Part shown: piece by piece, positions 43,389 through 52,249 of the stretch
How the letters are laid out: the number at the start of each line of letters is the position of its first letter
Position numbering within the stretch: the first letter of the stretch is position 1
Assembly (NCBI RefSeq): GCF_004000945.1
Contig: NZ_BIMF01000002.1
Location: 434,001 to 498,000, forward strand
Source of the DNA: Paenibacillus lautus NBRC 15380
Lineage (GTDB): Bacteria; Bacillota; Bacilli; Paenibacillales; Paenibacillaceae
DNA length: 64,000 bases
Reading direction: 5' to 3'
Notes under the pieces: generated by a model
Told to the model about the DNA's origin: nothing
Seen by the model: only the letters and a program-made list of their open reading frames with translations
Database searches by the model: none
Made by a program: the position numbers and the translations under genes

Positions 43389-43877
43389 TTATTTCGGCAG
43401 CAGCTTCACCGTAGCCTGCTTGCCGCTGACCTGAATGCCCGTCTCCTTTTTGCCTGCCTCAGCCAAATCTTGAACGAGTCGCTCAAGCAGCTTGCGGGCG
43501 GCTTCGCCCTCCTTACCTTGAATGCGAATAACGGGCTGGACAGCTTTGCCCGCTGCCAGCAGCTTATGCATTTGCGACAGCTTGGTGTCATAATCATGCT
43601 CTTCAATATGTACGGACAAACGGAATTCCTTTACTTTCATCGGAGCGGATGAAGCTGCTTGGCCCTTCTTCTCTTTTACGCCCTCCTGCTTCGCATGGCC
43701 CCGGCTTACGAGCTTGCATGGCGGGGGACTGCTGAATAACGAGGTACACACCAAATCGGCTTTGTGACTTTTCGCAAGCGCAAGCGCCTCATCCCTGGAG
43801 ACGACTCCCAGATCTTCGCCGTTTAGGCCGGTCAGTTCTACTTCGCGTGCTTTTATCTTTTCATTCATAACTAACAT
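43389..43877 (-). CDS. Divergent IF-3 paralogue
   Basis: 162 aa, the size of translation initiation factor IF-3. The N-terminal domain starts NEKIKAREVELTGLNGEDLG as in IF-3, but the next conserved block is altered (SPPPCKLVSRGHAKQEG in place of KPPVCRIMDYGKYKYE), and the C-terminal domain (KEFRLSVHIEEHDYDTKLSQ) is more ordinary. rpmI and rplT, which normally follow infC, are absent, so this is a second copy and not the housekeeping gene. It may modify ribosomes or act in stress. AGGAGG lies 8 nt before the ATG. It lies upstream of glnS on the same strand. Confidence 0.8.
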   Translation of the reverse strand: MLVMNEKIKAREVELTGLNGEDLGVVSRDEALALAKSHKADLVCTSLFSSPPPCKLVSRGHAKQEGVKEKKGQAASSAPMKVKEFRLSVHIEEHDYDTKLSQMHKLLAAGKAVQPVIRIQGKEGEAARKLLERLVQDLAEAGKKETGIQVSGKQATVKLLPK

Positions 43878-43915
43878 GAACAGATCCTCCTATCGAAAGT
43901 CATGTAGATATTCGT

Positions 43916-44671
43916 TCATTTCATTTCTTTTTCCTCTACGTTCACATCATTGCGCATGAAGCGAACAGAATGCGTTCGGTATTCCTGCTCTTCCGTGATT
44001 TCCAGGCAGTTAAGCTGTTTACCGTACACGCACGCTCCATCGATTCCTATTTTGTCCCCTTCGTCACAAAACCAAATCCCCTCCGAATCATGCAAGTTCA
44101 TGGCCGGCGTATGCCCGAACACCACCGTTTGGTTAAGGCCAGTCGGATAATTAAAGAATGGATCGCGAATCCAGATGAAATCATGATGAGGCTGCAACTT
44201 CCAGTCATCCACACCCGGATTGATCCCTGCATGCACGAATATATGGGTGTCTGTTTCATAATAGAGGGCCAGCGTATCGAGAAAGGATAGATGGTGCCCA
44301 AACTGTTTTTTAATATAGGCTTTACCTTCGTTATATCTGGTACGATCCATTTCACCCTCAAAAAAGTCGGCGCCGCAGTAGCTTTCTATCGTATGTCGAG
44401 CTCCATTGCGAATCCAGCGTGAGTTCACTTCATCGGTATCAAGCATAATGGCATCCAGCATCATCTGATCATGATTTCCCCGAAGAGTGACAGCCCCTGC
44501 ATTCCGCAATTCCATCACTTGCTCAATGACTTCCCTGCTTCTTAATCCGCGATCCACATAATCCCCAAGCAAAATCAGCTGGTCCTTAGCGGGATTGTAC
44601 TGCACGTCAGACAATAACTGATTGAATTCATCGTAGCAGCCATGAATGTCGCTAATCGCTAATATTCGAAT
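43916..44671 (-). CDS. Metallophosphoesterase of the PPP type, apparent ATT start
   Basis: 251 aa. The metal-binding motifs run in order: SDIHGCYDEF (D-x-H), GDYVDRG, RGNHD, then HAGINPG and VFGHTP with the late His residues. This matches the Ser/Thr phosphatase and Ap4A hydrolase branch (PrpE/ApaH-like). No ATG, GTG or TTG lies before the essential SDIHG; ATT at 44671 has GGGAGGGG 6 nt upstream and gives IRILAISDIHG. A TTG at 44614 would lose the first metal ligands. So ATT initiation is inferred. Regulation unknown. Confidence 0.82.
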   Translation of the reverse strand: MRILAISDIHGCYDEFNQLLSDVQYNPAKDQLILLGDYVDRGLRSREVIEQVMELRNAGAVTLRGNHDQMMLDAIMLDTDEVNSRWIRNGARHTIESYCGADFFEGEMDRTRYNEGKAYIKKQFGHHLSFLDTLALYYETDTHIFVHAGINPGVDDWKLQPHHDFIWIRDPFFNYPTGLNQTVVFGHTPAMNLHDSEGIWFCDEGDKIGIDGACVYGKQLNCLEITEEQEYRTHSVRFMRNDVNVEEKEMK

Positions 44672-44847
44672 CGTAGTCCCCTCCCTACCCTAATCATAAT
44701 ACCACTCTGTTCTCCAGCAGGTTCTTCAGGCTGATTAATGATTTTGACGGACCCATGCCTGCAATCGAATCCTGAAAATCAGCAAACTCTTCAACCGATG
44801 TTACTCCTTGTCACTTTATAATTTTAGGACATCCAATCCGAGTTACT

Positions 44848-45051
44848 TTGCTATTTAGGTATAATAGCATATTCTCCTTTACACCAACATCACTTGAACA
44901 CAGGGCATCGACTTGTAAGGAACCGAGCACCCTTTCGCTGGGCGAACCTCCGCTTTTGGTGAAAAATGCACTCGTGTACAGTCCAAACGGTGAAGTAATT
45001 GAATTGTTAGAGGAGATTCAATCCATCGGCACCCATAAAGAATCGAGCTAA
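44848..45051 (+). pseudogene. Short frame, possible glyoxalase (VOC) C-terminal remnant
   Basis: The frame ends with LGEPPLLVKNALVYSPNGEV followed by IELLEEIQS, which resembles the closing strand of VOC-superfamily domains (x-x-DPDG/SPNG-x-x-IEL). A TATAAT lies inside its apparent start, so the frame is unlikely to be translated from there. A terminator follows directly. Weak evidence. Confidence 0.25.
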
Positions 45052-45053
45052 AA

Positions 45054-45099
45054 AAAGCCGTGCGTTCTCCCATTCCCTATGGCTGAACGCACGGCCTTT
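45054..45099. terminator. Terminator shared by two convergent units
   Basis: Perfect 14-bp stem AAAGCCGTGCGTTC with GAACGCACGGCCTTT and a 17-nt loop; A-run before and T after, so it works on both strands. Confidence 0.85.
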
Positions 45100-45101
45100 C
45101 T

Positions 45102-45545
45102 CTATTCAATAAAACTATATTTAGCCATCACGTCTCCCCAAGGGGCAATCCCGGCTTCTTTAAACCCGATTTGGGAATAGAGTCTTTCCGCACGCTCATT
45201 CTCGGGTTTGTAACATAGCATAACATCGTCCGTTGTATCCGGCGAGCTCCGAATCTCCTCGAGAACCAACCGAATCGCGGGTTTGGCATAATGCAGTCCC
45301 TGAAACTTGCCGTCGATCATAAACCGGTATATCCAGTAGTTATCATCGTGCGGGTGCAGACCATACATCACAAATCCGATCATCTCTTCATCATGGTAGA
45401 TCGCACGCGTTTCGAAGCCCTCCATGAATTGTGCTTCCGCTATCGAATATAGATTGGGGGCAATCCACTTCTCCTGTTCAGGCGTGGGTTTAAGACGGAT
45501 GCAATCCTCCCAATTGTCTTTATCTATGGCATGAAGTGTTATCAA
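45102..45545 (-). CDS. GNAT acetyltransferase, BltD/diamine acetyltransferase-like
   Basis: 147 aa. It begins with LHAIDKDNWEDCIRLKPTPE followed by QEKWIAPNLYSIAEAQF, a stretch typical of spermine/spermidine acetyltransferases of the BltD/PaiA group. The acetyl-CoA-binding part is YWIYRFMIDGKFQGLHYAKP, and CYKPENERAERLYSQIGFKE closes the GNAT fold. TTG at 45545 lies 8 nt after AAGGAG; the TTG at 45551 is too near. Polyamine substrate is inferred from family likeness. Confidence 0.85.
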   Translation of the reverse strand: MITLHAIDKDNWEDCIRLKPTPEQEKWIAPNLYSIAEAQFMEGFETRAIYHDEEMIGFVMYGLHPHDDNYWIYRFMIDGKFQGLHYAKPAIRLVLEEIRSSPDTTDDVMLCYKPENERAERLYSQIGFKEAGIAPWGDVMAKYSFIE

Positions 45546-45755
45546 ATGCAAGACTCCTTCATATATGGTTTATGCCTTTATCCTAATCCAATGCCGACCA
45601 TTTTTCACGGTATTAAATATGTAAATTCAAATAAGGCGCTGCATGCTGCCAGATGCAGAGCAAGATAATGAATGATTATAAGCATTGTTTACATATTCCG
45701 AATATCTCTCAATGGATAAACTAGAAGTAACTTTATTTTTATGGAGGCGATTTTG

Positions 45756-45866
45756 ATGCGGCAATTGAACTATAACTTCCAACGGAAAGGACAACTAACC
45801 ATGAAACGAATGAGGGTTATGATATATGAAGAACATATTGAATATTGGAGTTTTGGCCCATGTTGA
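45756..45866 (+). CDS. Possible leader peptide overlapping the ribosomal protection gene
   Basis: 36 codons. GGAGG lies 8 nt before its ATG (45756), better than the site of the main gene. The frame (MRQLNYNFQRKGQLTMKRMR...) runs out of phase across the start of the large gene and ends 41 nt inside it. A translated leader that overlaps a ribosome-protection gene could couple its translation to ribosome stalling. I see no terminator in between. Coding status is unproven. Confidence 0.4.
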   Translation: MRQLNYNFQRKGQLTMKRMRVMIYEEHIEYWSFGPC

Positions 45867-47772
45867 TGCCGGTAAAACTACACTAACGGAGCAAATCCTG
45901 TTTAGATCCGGCATTATTGATCAAGCGGGCTCCGTTGACCAAGGCAATACCATCACGGATTCGCTGGACATTGAACGGAGACGAGGCATCACGATAAAAT
46001 CCGCTGCGGTATCGTTCATGAAGGGCGATCTAAAAATCAATCTGATTGATACGCCGGGACATGCCGATTTCATCTCGGAGGTCGAGCATTCACTAAGTGT
46101 GCTGGATGGCGTCATTCTGGTCATTTCCGCTGTTGAGGGCGTACAGGCCCAGACGCGGGTGCTCATGCAAACACTGAAAGAACAAGGGATTCCCACCCTT
46201 CTATTTATGAACAAGATCGATCGAATGGGCGCGAATTACGAGAAAGTCTCTACCATGATACGTAATCTGCTGGATGAACATATTTGCGAGATGAGCACTG
46301 TAACTCGTGAGGGCAGTACAACCGTTCGGGTAGACGTGGGCGATCCCCATAGCACAGGGTGGGTGGAAACCTTGGCATTGGTCAATGACGATCTGCTGAA
46401 TGACTATGCCCAAGATATTCCCATCTCTCGCGAGCGGCTGCAGGAGGAATTACGCAGGCAAACCCATCAAGGTAAAGCTTATCCCCTATTTGCAGGATCA
46501 GCTGCCAAAGGGATCGGCATCGAGCCGCTGCTCCAAACGCTCGGTGAATCTTTCCCCGTTAATGACGCCTTGGTGCTTCAGCATGAATCGTTATCCGGAC
46601 TGGTGTTCAAAGTGATCAAACTTCCGAATGGGGAACGGAACGTATACCTCCGGCTGTTCGCCGGCAGTATTCAAGCACGAGACGAGATTCCGGTGATAAC
46701 GCAGAACGGCAACACCACCATGTTCAAGGTAAAACATCTACATGCTCTGCACCATGGCAAATCCATTCCGGTGAATCAGATCGTTGGCGGAGACATTGCG
46801 ATTCTCATGACCGATGAACTCAAGGTGGGCGACGTCATCGGTGCTGTTTCCGACAGGATGAAGCGGGTCCACTTTCAGAAGCCGCCGATTCAAGTCCAAG
46901 TGTCAGCCAAGAATCCCGCGGAGGAGCATCATCTCCACACTGCCTTAAGCGATCTTACCGAAGAGGATCCGTTCCTGCAATATATCCAGGATACAAACAC
47001 CAAGGAACATATCATCCACGTATTCGGCAAAGTCCAACAAGAAATTCTGCTGGAAACGATCCAGCAGCAATACGGCATCGAAGCCGTATTTTCAGCTCCG
47101 CGGGTCATTTGTATCGAGAAGCCTTTGGCTACCGGAGAGGCCGTTGAATTTATTGGCGAGTGTCCTTTTTACGCAACGGTTGGCTTACGGGTTGAGCCTG
47201 GCGAGAGAGGAACCGGAATTCAGTATCGTCTGGAAGTCGAACTGGGCTCCCTCCCCTTATCCTTTCAGAAAGCGATTAAAGATACGGTGATTGAGGTACT
47301 GCAGGAAGGTTTGTATGGATGGTCCGTGACCGATATTATCGTGACACTGACGCATACCGGTTATGCAAGTCCGGTTTCGACGGCAAAGGATTTTCGCAGC
47401 CTGACCCCGCTCGTCCTCATGTCGGCGCTCAACAAAGCCGGAACGGAAGTTTACGAGCCTATCAATTTCATCCAATTCATCCTGCCAGAATTCAGCTTGA
47501 GCAAAGTGTTGTCCAAGTTGGCGGCACTGGAAGGGACCTATCAGGAACCCACATTCCACAATAATGCTGTCCACGTTCATGGTACCATCCCCGTGCGGAC
47601 AACTGACTTGCTGAAAGCCGAAGTGCATTCTCTGACAAGCGGTGAAGGCATGCTCTCCGTTAAACCAGGAGGCTACGTGAAGGTGCAAGCCACCGTCCCT
47701 GTGAATAAACGGCGACAAGTCAACCCGCTGAACCGCGGTGAATATATGCTTTACTTGAACAAGATTATGTAA
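45826..47772 (+). CDS. Tet(M)-like ribosomal protection protein (EF-G family GTPase)
   Basis: 648 aa, the length of tetracycline ribosomal protection proteins (about 640). G-domain motifs: AHVDAGKTTLTEQ (P-loop), RGITI (switch I Thr), DTPGHADF (G3) and NKIDRMGANY (G4). EF-G-like domains II-V follow, and the C-terminus ends KPGGYVKVQATVPVNKRRQV as in Tet(M)/Otr(A). It probably removes tetracycline or other ribosome-bound drugs, but sequence alone does not show which. GAGGG precedes the ATG by 9 nt. Its GC and codon use resemble the neighbours, and no mobile element is near, so it looks resident. Confidence 0.9.
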   Translation: MKNILNIGVLAHVDAGKTTLTEQILFRSGIIDQAGSVDQGNTITDSLDIERRRGITIKSAAVSFMKGDLKINLIDTPGHADFISEVEHSLSVLDGVILVISAVEGVQAQTRVLMQTLKEQGIPTLLFMNKIDRMGANYEKVSTMIRNLLDEHICEMSTVTREGSTTVRVDVGDPHSTGWVETLALVNDDLLNDYAQDIPISRERLQEELRRQTHQGKAYPLFAGSAAKGIGIEPLLQTLGESFPVNDALVLQHESLSGLVFKVIKLPNGERNVYLRLFAGSIQARDEIPVITQNGNTTMFKVKHLHALHHGKSIPVNQIVGGDIAILMTDELKVGDVIGAVSDRMKRVHFQKPPIQVQVSAKNPAEEHHLHTALSDLTEEDPFLQYIQDTNTKEHIIHVFGKVQQEILLETIQQQYGIEAVFSAPRVICIEKPLATGEAVEFIGECPFYATVGLRVEPGERGTGIQYRLEVELGSLPLSFQKAIKDTVIEVLQEGLYGWSVTDIIVTLTHTGYASPVSTAKDFRSLTPLVLMSALNKAGTEVYEPINFIQFILPEFSLSKVLSKLAALEGTYQEPTFHNNAVHVHGTIPVRTTDLLKAEVHSLTSGEGMLSVKPGGYVKVQATVPVNKRRQVNPLNRGEYMLYLNKIM

Positions 47773-47869
47773 GAATCTAGGTGGAAATGCGGCTGATGAA
47801 ATTGAATGTTGGTATGTAATTCAGCGTATTTCGCGTTAGGCGGACCACCCACATAGAATGTAAAGACAG

Positions 47870-47908
47870 ATAGCGGTGTCGAGAGAGGATCTCTCCCGCT
47901 ATTTTTTT
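47870..47908 (+). terminator. Terminator after the ribosomal protection gene
   Basis: ATAGCGG/CCGCTAT stem with an inner GAGAGA/TCTCTC extension, then seven T, 98 bp after the stop. Confidence 0.82.
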
Positions 47909-48075
47909 GTGCCAACACTAGCCTCAATCTATCTTTCTTAGTCTGGTGCAACTCTTTTTGCCCCTTGTCACTTATTAAGTGATAGGAAAAAACGTTGCTC
48001 TAGACCCACCCCTGCTCGGCTTGGTAATATAGTCAGGTACTATTTTTTGGGGCGTGCGGAAGGAGTCGGCTAGAT

Positions 48076-48945
48076 TTGGAACAACAACGTTATCATGATT
48101 TAAAATTGGGTGAAAAAGGTGCCATCATCAGTATCATTGCTTATATCTGTTTATCTGCAATCAAATTATGGATAGGTTACACTGCCAACTCCGAGGCCCT
48201 GCGGGCGGACGGATTAAATAATGCCACAGATATCGTGGCGTCCATTGCTGTACTGATCGGACTGCGATTATCGCAAAAACCTGCGGACCGGGATCACCCA
48301 TACGGTCACTGGAAAGCGGAAACGGTATCCTCCTTGATTGCTTCCTTCATCATGATGGCCGTCGGGATCCAGGTCCTGTTCGGGGCCGTATCTTCCATGT
48401 TTGAAGGAAACCATGCATCGCCTGATCTTATATCCGCGTGGACCGGCATGGGCTGCGCCATTGTGATGTACTTGGTCTACCGCTACAATAAGCGCCTAGC
48501 CACCAAAGTAAACAGTCAGGCCGTTATGGCGGCTGCCAAGGACAACCTCTCGGATGCCTGGGTCAGCATCGGTACGGTCGTCGGTATCATCGGCGCCCAA
48601 TTTCATCTGCCATGGCTCGATCCGCTTACCGCCGTATTGGTAGGCTTCCTGATATGTAAAACCGCTTGGGATATATTCCGGGATGCCTCTCATCATTTAA
48701 CCGATGGCTTCGATGAGAACATTGTCAAAGACTATAAAGAAACCGTAAAACAAGTGGTTGGCGTTAAGGGAGTCAAGGACATTCGGGCAAGGAATTACGG
48801 CAGCAACACGGTTGTCGACATCGTCATCCTGGTCAGGTCGAATCTGGATATCCGGGTCGCCCATGATATTTCTGACCAGGTGGAACATGAATTAAAAGAA
48901 ACCCACGGCGTTTATGACGTACATGTTCATATAGAACCGAGTTAA
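48076..48945 (+). CDS. Cation diffusion facilitator (CDF) metal efflux protein
   Basis: 289 aa with six helices in the N-terminal two-thirds. The metal sites are visible as DGLNNATDIVAS in helix 2 and DAWVSIG in helix 5 (paired Asp), with DHPYGHWKAETVSSL between helices 2 and 3. The C-terminal cytoplasmic domain has VGVKGVKDIRARNYGSNTVV and a final VHIEPS. It exports divalent ions, probably Zn, Mn or Fe. TTG start at 48076 after GGAAGGAG. No metal riboswitch recognised upstream. Confidence 0.9.
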   Translation: MEQQRYHDLKLGEKGAIISIIAYICLSAIKLWIGYTANSEALRADGLNNATDIVASIAVLIGLRLSQKPADRDHPYGHWKAETVSSLIASFIMMAVGIQVLFGAVSSMFEGNHASPDLISAWTGMGCAIVMYLVYRYNKRLATKVNSQAVMAAAKDNLSDAWVSIGTVVGIIGAQFHLPWLDPLTAVLVGFLICKTAWDIFRDASHHLTDGFDENIVKDYKETVKQVVGVKGVKDIRARNYGSNTVVDIVILVRSNLDIRVAHDISDQVEHELKETHGVYDVHVHIEPS

Positions 48946-48979
48946 TCCTCCACATTACCATGTGTCATAACTAACGAAG

Positions 48980-49018
48980 AAGGTCCGACCACATTCCTAT
49001 TGGCCGGACCTTTTTTTT
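48980..49018 (+). terminator. Terminator after the CDF gene
   Basis: AAGGTCCG/CGGACCTT stem followed by eight T, 34 bp after the stop. It marks the left edge of the ordinary chromosome; the cassette-like array begins about 90 bp further on. Confidence 0.88.
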
Positions 49019-49100
49019 ATACCTCTCACTTATTGCTCCTGTATATGTTCTGGCAAATCCCCTGGCTGACAACCTTAAGTGCTGCATAATTTATCAATGA

Positions 49101-49160
49101 CTTTTAACGAAACATATGCCCCAGCGTGAATATGGTTATACGGCCTGCTCTTCTTCCTCG
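49101..49160 (-). repeat. attC-like site 0 (short), left end of the array
   Basis: TTTTAACGAAACATAT and GTGAATATGGTTATAC form the outer boxes, but the central part is only about 10 nt. The conserved tail GCTCTTCTTCCTCGAAA follows. Shorter than the other sites, as if the centre was deleted. Confidence 0.5.
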
Positions 49161-49166
49161 AAACAC

Positions 49167-49739
49167 TCAATAATGCTCTTTAAATCTCTTAATCCACCAA
49201 TCTTTCTTCAATAAATACTCAGTTTTTATGGGCATTATTATGAATTGGTTATTCACTTCAATTGGTTCTTTCAATCCTGTATATACTAAATCGACATGTA
49301 AATTAAATGGTTTTATTTCTCTTCCGGCTTGATTTTCGAATTCTTGCACAAAAGCTATAAGATCTGGTTTAGCTTCCCAATAATTCATCGCAGTTTGACC
49401 GCCTGCAGGCATGCTCCACCAATTAATAAATGACGGCCACATATTTATCAGCATATCCTTTACGTCTTCTTCTCTAATCATTGAAAAATCAGGGGGATCT
49501 AAAACTAAATATCTCTGGTTACTCCTTTTCAGAAGCCCCTTTTTATAAATGCTTTGATTCCACAACTTTTTCCATTGCTCTTGAAGTTTTTGATTACTTC
49601 GCCCAACACTTGAAAATTGACTAGAGGGCCAGGTACTTTCTTCGAATTCTTCTGTTAATAGTCCATGTACACTAGCCACATACATTAGAAAATTCAAGTC
49701 ATATTCTCCTGACATACAAATAGACCAAGAATTGTACAT
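49167..49739 (-). CDS. Uncharacterised cassette protein
   Basis: 190 aa, soluble, rich in Trp, Phe and Tyr, for example INWWSMPAGGQTAMNYWEAK and LLKKDWWIKRFKEHY at the C-terminus. No signal peptide, membrane helix or motif seen, and I do not recognise the family. AAAGGA precedes the ATG by 11 nt. AT-rich compared with the genes left of 49 kb. It lies between attC-like sites 0 and 1 on the array's common strand. Confidence 0.65.
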   Translation of the reverse strand: MYNSWSICMSGEYDLNFLMYVASVHGLLTEEFEESTWPSSQFSSVGRSNQKLQEQWKKLWNQSIYKKGLLKRSNQRYLVLDPPDFSMIREEDVKDMLINMWPSFINWWSMPAGGQTAMNYWEAKPDLIAFVQEFENQAGREIKPFNLHVDLVYTGLKEPIEVNNQFIIMPIKTEYLLKKDWWIKRFKEHY

Positions 49740-49842
49740 TGTAATTAAGTCCTTTCAATCAGCATTTAGAGCATGTAGGTAACGTTTTATAACTGATTTC
49801 ATTCATTATTATCATTTTGGTCAGTTTGTATTAGCCGATTTC

Positions 49843-50020
49843 AACTAACGTTTCCGTATTCACAAACCCAAGAGGCTTATAGCACCAGCGACTGGGTCCA
49901 ACGGACTTTGCCTCGCAGGGTTGTGAGCTAAATCAGCATCTCTTCTTATAACCTCTAGCGAATCAAGGGAAAAGCACGCAGCGTAGATACTATGTTAAAG
50001 GATGTCAGCGCCTTCTTCGA
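49843..50020 (-). repeat. attC-like site 1
   Basis: Boxes TAAC (49846-49849) and GTTA (49994-49997), inner arms GTATTCAC and GTAGATAC, central AAGAGGCTTA... and TCCAACGGACTTTGCCTCGC stretch shared with sites 6 and 15. Tail GATGTCAGCGCCTTCTTCGA. Confidence 0.7.
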
Positions 50021-50077
50021 AACACATATATCGTCGGCTATTTCAAGTATTGTCTTACATTATTTAAGGTCTGTTAT

Positions 50078-50836
50078 CTAACGGTCACCTAGATATTTTT
50101 CTACAGATTCAAGTAAAAAAAGACCACTCTCTTTAATAAATTGGGTTAGTAAGTGGATATGTCCGGAGCCATAAATCACAAGAATTCTATCTTGGGGGGA
50201 TGAAATTCGTGAAATATTTGCATAGATAATTAGATTTCGACGATACCAGTAATTACAGAGCCAATCAATTCCTATATTGTTTTTACCATCCCCAACTCGC
50301 GCAACAGTCATATAAGTTTCATGGTCCTCTTGTATTGCGCTAGGAGTATTACCTGAGATCAGAAGTTCCCTTACTGTTTTTTCTTTCATTGACTTTTGAA
50401 GAGCCTCTACTTTTTCCTGATTGTTAGAATTTATCCGTTGATAGAGTTCGGGCATGTTTGATTGTGCATATTCATAAACATGTCCTAGTGCAACCCCTCC
50501 GTACCATTCATTCCAATCGATAGGGTAAATTCTATCATGACCAAGATTAGCCGCAGTACGGAAACCTAATTGATGGATTTCATTTGCCCCGAGAGTAAAT
50601 TCACCTGACAAATATGAGAGATACTGATTATTATATGACTCATGTTCATCAGCTAGAGCTTCAACTGCGATTTTCGTTGGATTAAATAGTTTAAGTCTAT
50701 CGACAACCTCATAAATCTCCTTTTGTCTTTGTGGCGCCAAGACGTCATCAGACTGAACATTGTGCATATCTAGTCCAGGATTGCCCATATGATATGTGCC
50801 AAGTAACAAAATGGTGCATTTGTTAGCAGAATCCAT
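50078..50836 (-). CDS. DUF5694-type (TraB/ChaN-like) cassette protein
   Basis: 252 aa. It begins CTILLLGTYHMGNPGLDMHN, then PTKIAVEALADEHESYNNQY and ends with RILVIYGSGHIHLLTQFIKE, the GTxHxxNP...E...GxGH layout of the ChaN/TraB-like superfamily (DUF5694), some members of which are metal-dependent proteases or haem-binding. TGGAGG lies 6 nt before the ATG at 50836; the longer open frame reads back into site 2 and is rejected. Single cassette gene between sites 1 and 2. Confidence 0.75.
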   Translation of the reverse strand: MDSANKCTILLLGTYHMGNPGLDMHNVQSDDVLAPQRQKEIYEVVDRLKLFNPTKIAVEALADEHESYNNQYLSYLSGEFTLGANEIHQLGFRTAANLGHDRIYPIDWNEWYGGVALGHVYEYAQSNMPELYQRINSNNQEKVEALQKSMKEKTVRELLISGNTPSAIQEDHETYMTVARVGDGKNNIGIDWLCNYWYRRNLIIYANISRISSPQDRILVIYGSGHIHLLTQFIKESGLFLLESVEKYLGDR

Positions 50837-50924
50837 AAATAACCTCCATTTTTTAGACTTTATTAATTTTTGTCGTATTACTATAAATGAAGTTGCTAGT
50901 TCTTTATAAAACTTGCGCTGATTT

Positions 50925-51100
50925 CCTATAACGCTCTTGCATTCACGAACCCTCATCGTCGCTCAAGTGCGTAGCGCGGGTCGTCAGACTTAGCCGGTGC
51001 AGGATTGTCCGCCAGGTTCCACTCCCTCAATAATCCTCGGTGCGGACCTAGGAGCGCGTTAGCGATTCACAGTGTGAATGCATTGTTACCTGAAGTATGT
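50925..51100 (-). repeat. attC-like site 2
   Basis: Boxes TAAC (50929-50932) and GTTA (51085-51088). Inner arms GCATTCAC and GTGAATGC are exactly complementary, where other sites have GTATTCAC or CATCTACG, so the pair covaries. The tail after GTTA is degenerate. Confidence 0.7.
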
Positions 51101-51104
51101 GACT

Positions 51105-51564
51105 TTATTGAGTTAAATTCATTAGTTCTTTCTTAATTAGTTCATTCGCTTCTTCCTTGCTATCTGCTGGACTAAAAATATATCCTTCTTGAATACCATA
51201 TTTTTCATTTATGTCATTCAGCGTTATCCATATATAATCTAATTCTTTTGTTGCCATCACACTGCCTACTGAATTAAGTGTTGTGTCCTTACTAAACGTT
51301 GTAATTGTCCCAAATAACTTCCCATCTTCGTAATAAAGTTCAATATCATATGAAAGATCATCATCTACAACTAGCTGGCCATTAAACGAATCTCTAGAAA
51401 ATGTTACCAGATATCACTATTTGAGTTTTCTTTTCAAAGTTTGAATCGAAAGAATAGATCAAGCCTTCCATCTTCTTGTGCACTGTAGTCGAAGAAAAGT
51501 ATAAACAAGCAATGGTTACTAACACAATGATGATGACAACGATATAAGTGTTTCTTTTTGTCAT
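51105..51564 (-). pseudogene. Frameshifted membrane-anchored cassette protein
   Basis: The first frame (from ATG 51564) reads MTKRNTYIVVIIIVLVTIAC and continues 60 codons to a TAG. The second frame goes on without a break with TFSRDSFNGQLVVDDDLSYD, IELYYEDGKLFG and ends EEANELIKKELMNLTQ at 51105. One extra A near 51402-51407 separates them. Together they give about 152 residues: one N-terminal helix and a small extracytoplasmic domain. Family not recognised. Its stop lies 17 bp from the end box of site 2. Confidence 0.7.
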
Positions 51565-51599
51565 TTATATTCCCTTTCAATAGCTCTGCTGAATATGCT

Positions 51600-51682
51600 T
51601 TATCGAGATCCCCCATGCAGACCAAGAGGCTCCAGCCCCGAAGCGAAGATACAATGTTAGATGATGTTATTGCCCTTATTCG
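51600..51682 (-). repeat. attC-like site 3, right half only
   Basis: CGAAGATACAATGTTAGATG (GTTA 51656-51659) with tail GATGTTATTGCCCTTATTCG, preceded by CAGACCAAGAGGCTCC as in other sites, but no TAAC box on the left. GTTAGAT fits the integron core GTTRRRY. The last codons and stop of the next gene lie inside its tail. Confidence 0.55.
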
Positions 51683-52194
51683 AATTTATTATTTAATTGG
51701 TCTATTAGGTTTGTCACTTCCCTTGGTGTTTTAAGTATTATTATGTTTTTTTCTTTTTCATATTTTTTTAACTTTTCGAGTATTCCTCTTCTTTTATGTT
51801 TTCTGAAATTCCATACCCACTTAATGAATTCCCAATCTAATTGCTCAGGACATCCCTCATTCAAATCAGGTCTTGTTCTTCCATGGTATTTAATTCTTCG
51901 TTTAATGACTCTATAAGTAGTTATCCACGGAGGTAAATCAAAGAAAATTATTGTATCCGCTCTAGAAATTCTAATATCTATTGTTCGATTATAATTTCCA
52001 TCAATAATCCATTCATCATTTTGTATAAGCTCTCTTAGCAATTCATCCCATTCGTGATTAGGGGTTGCAATCCATCCAGGTTTCCAATAATACGCATCTA
52101 AATGATACAATGGTAACCCTAAGACTTCAGAGAGTTTACTTGAGAATGTAGATTTCCCTGATCCTCCAGATCCAATTATCATGATTCTCTTCAT
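51676..52194 (-). CDS. FlaR-like P-loop nucleoside kinase-type protein
   Basis: 172 aa. Walker A is IGSGGSGKSTFSSKL; then LPLYHLDAYYWKPGW, a stretch typical of DNA topology modulation protein FlaR and related small adenylate-kinase-like P-loop proteins, and ADTIIFFDLPPW as the Walker B region. An RRIKYHGRTRPDLNEGCPE lid follows. True function is unknown despite the FlaR name. Single cassette gene between sites 3 and 4; its C-terminal FE-stop is encoded by the conserved tail of site 3. Confidence 0.82.
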   Translation of the reverse strand: MKRIMIIGSGGSGKSTFSSKLSEVLGLPLYHLDAYYWKPGWIATPNHEWDELLRELIQNDEWIIDGNYNRTIDIRISRADTIIFFDLPPWITTYRVIKRRIKYHGRTRPDLNEGCPEQLDWEFIKWVWNFRKHKRRGILEKLKKYEKEKNIIILKTPREVTNLIDQLNNKFE

Positions 52195-52249
52195 TTTGTT
52201 CTCCTGGTTATTAATGATTTATAGTTACTTCAAATGCTGCAATAATTTC

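Noticed and set aside
45826..47772. Recently acquired resistance transposon around the Tet(M)-like gene
   Set aside because: No integrase, transposase or composition change flanks the gene; it sits among ordinary chromosomal genes.
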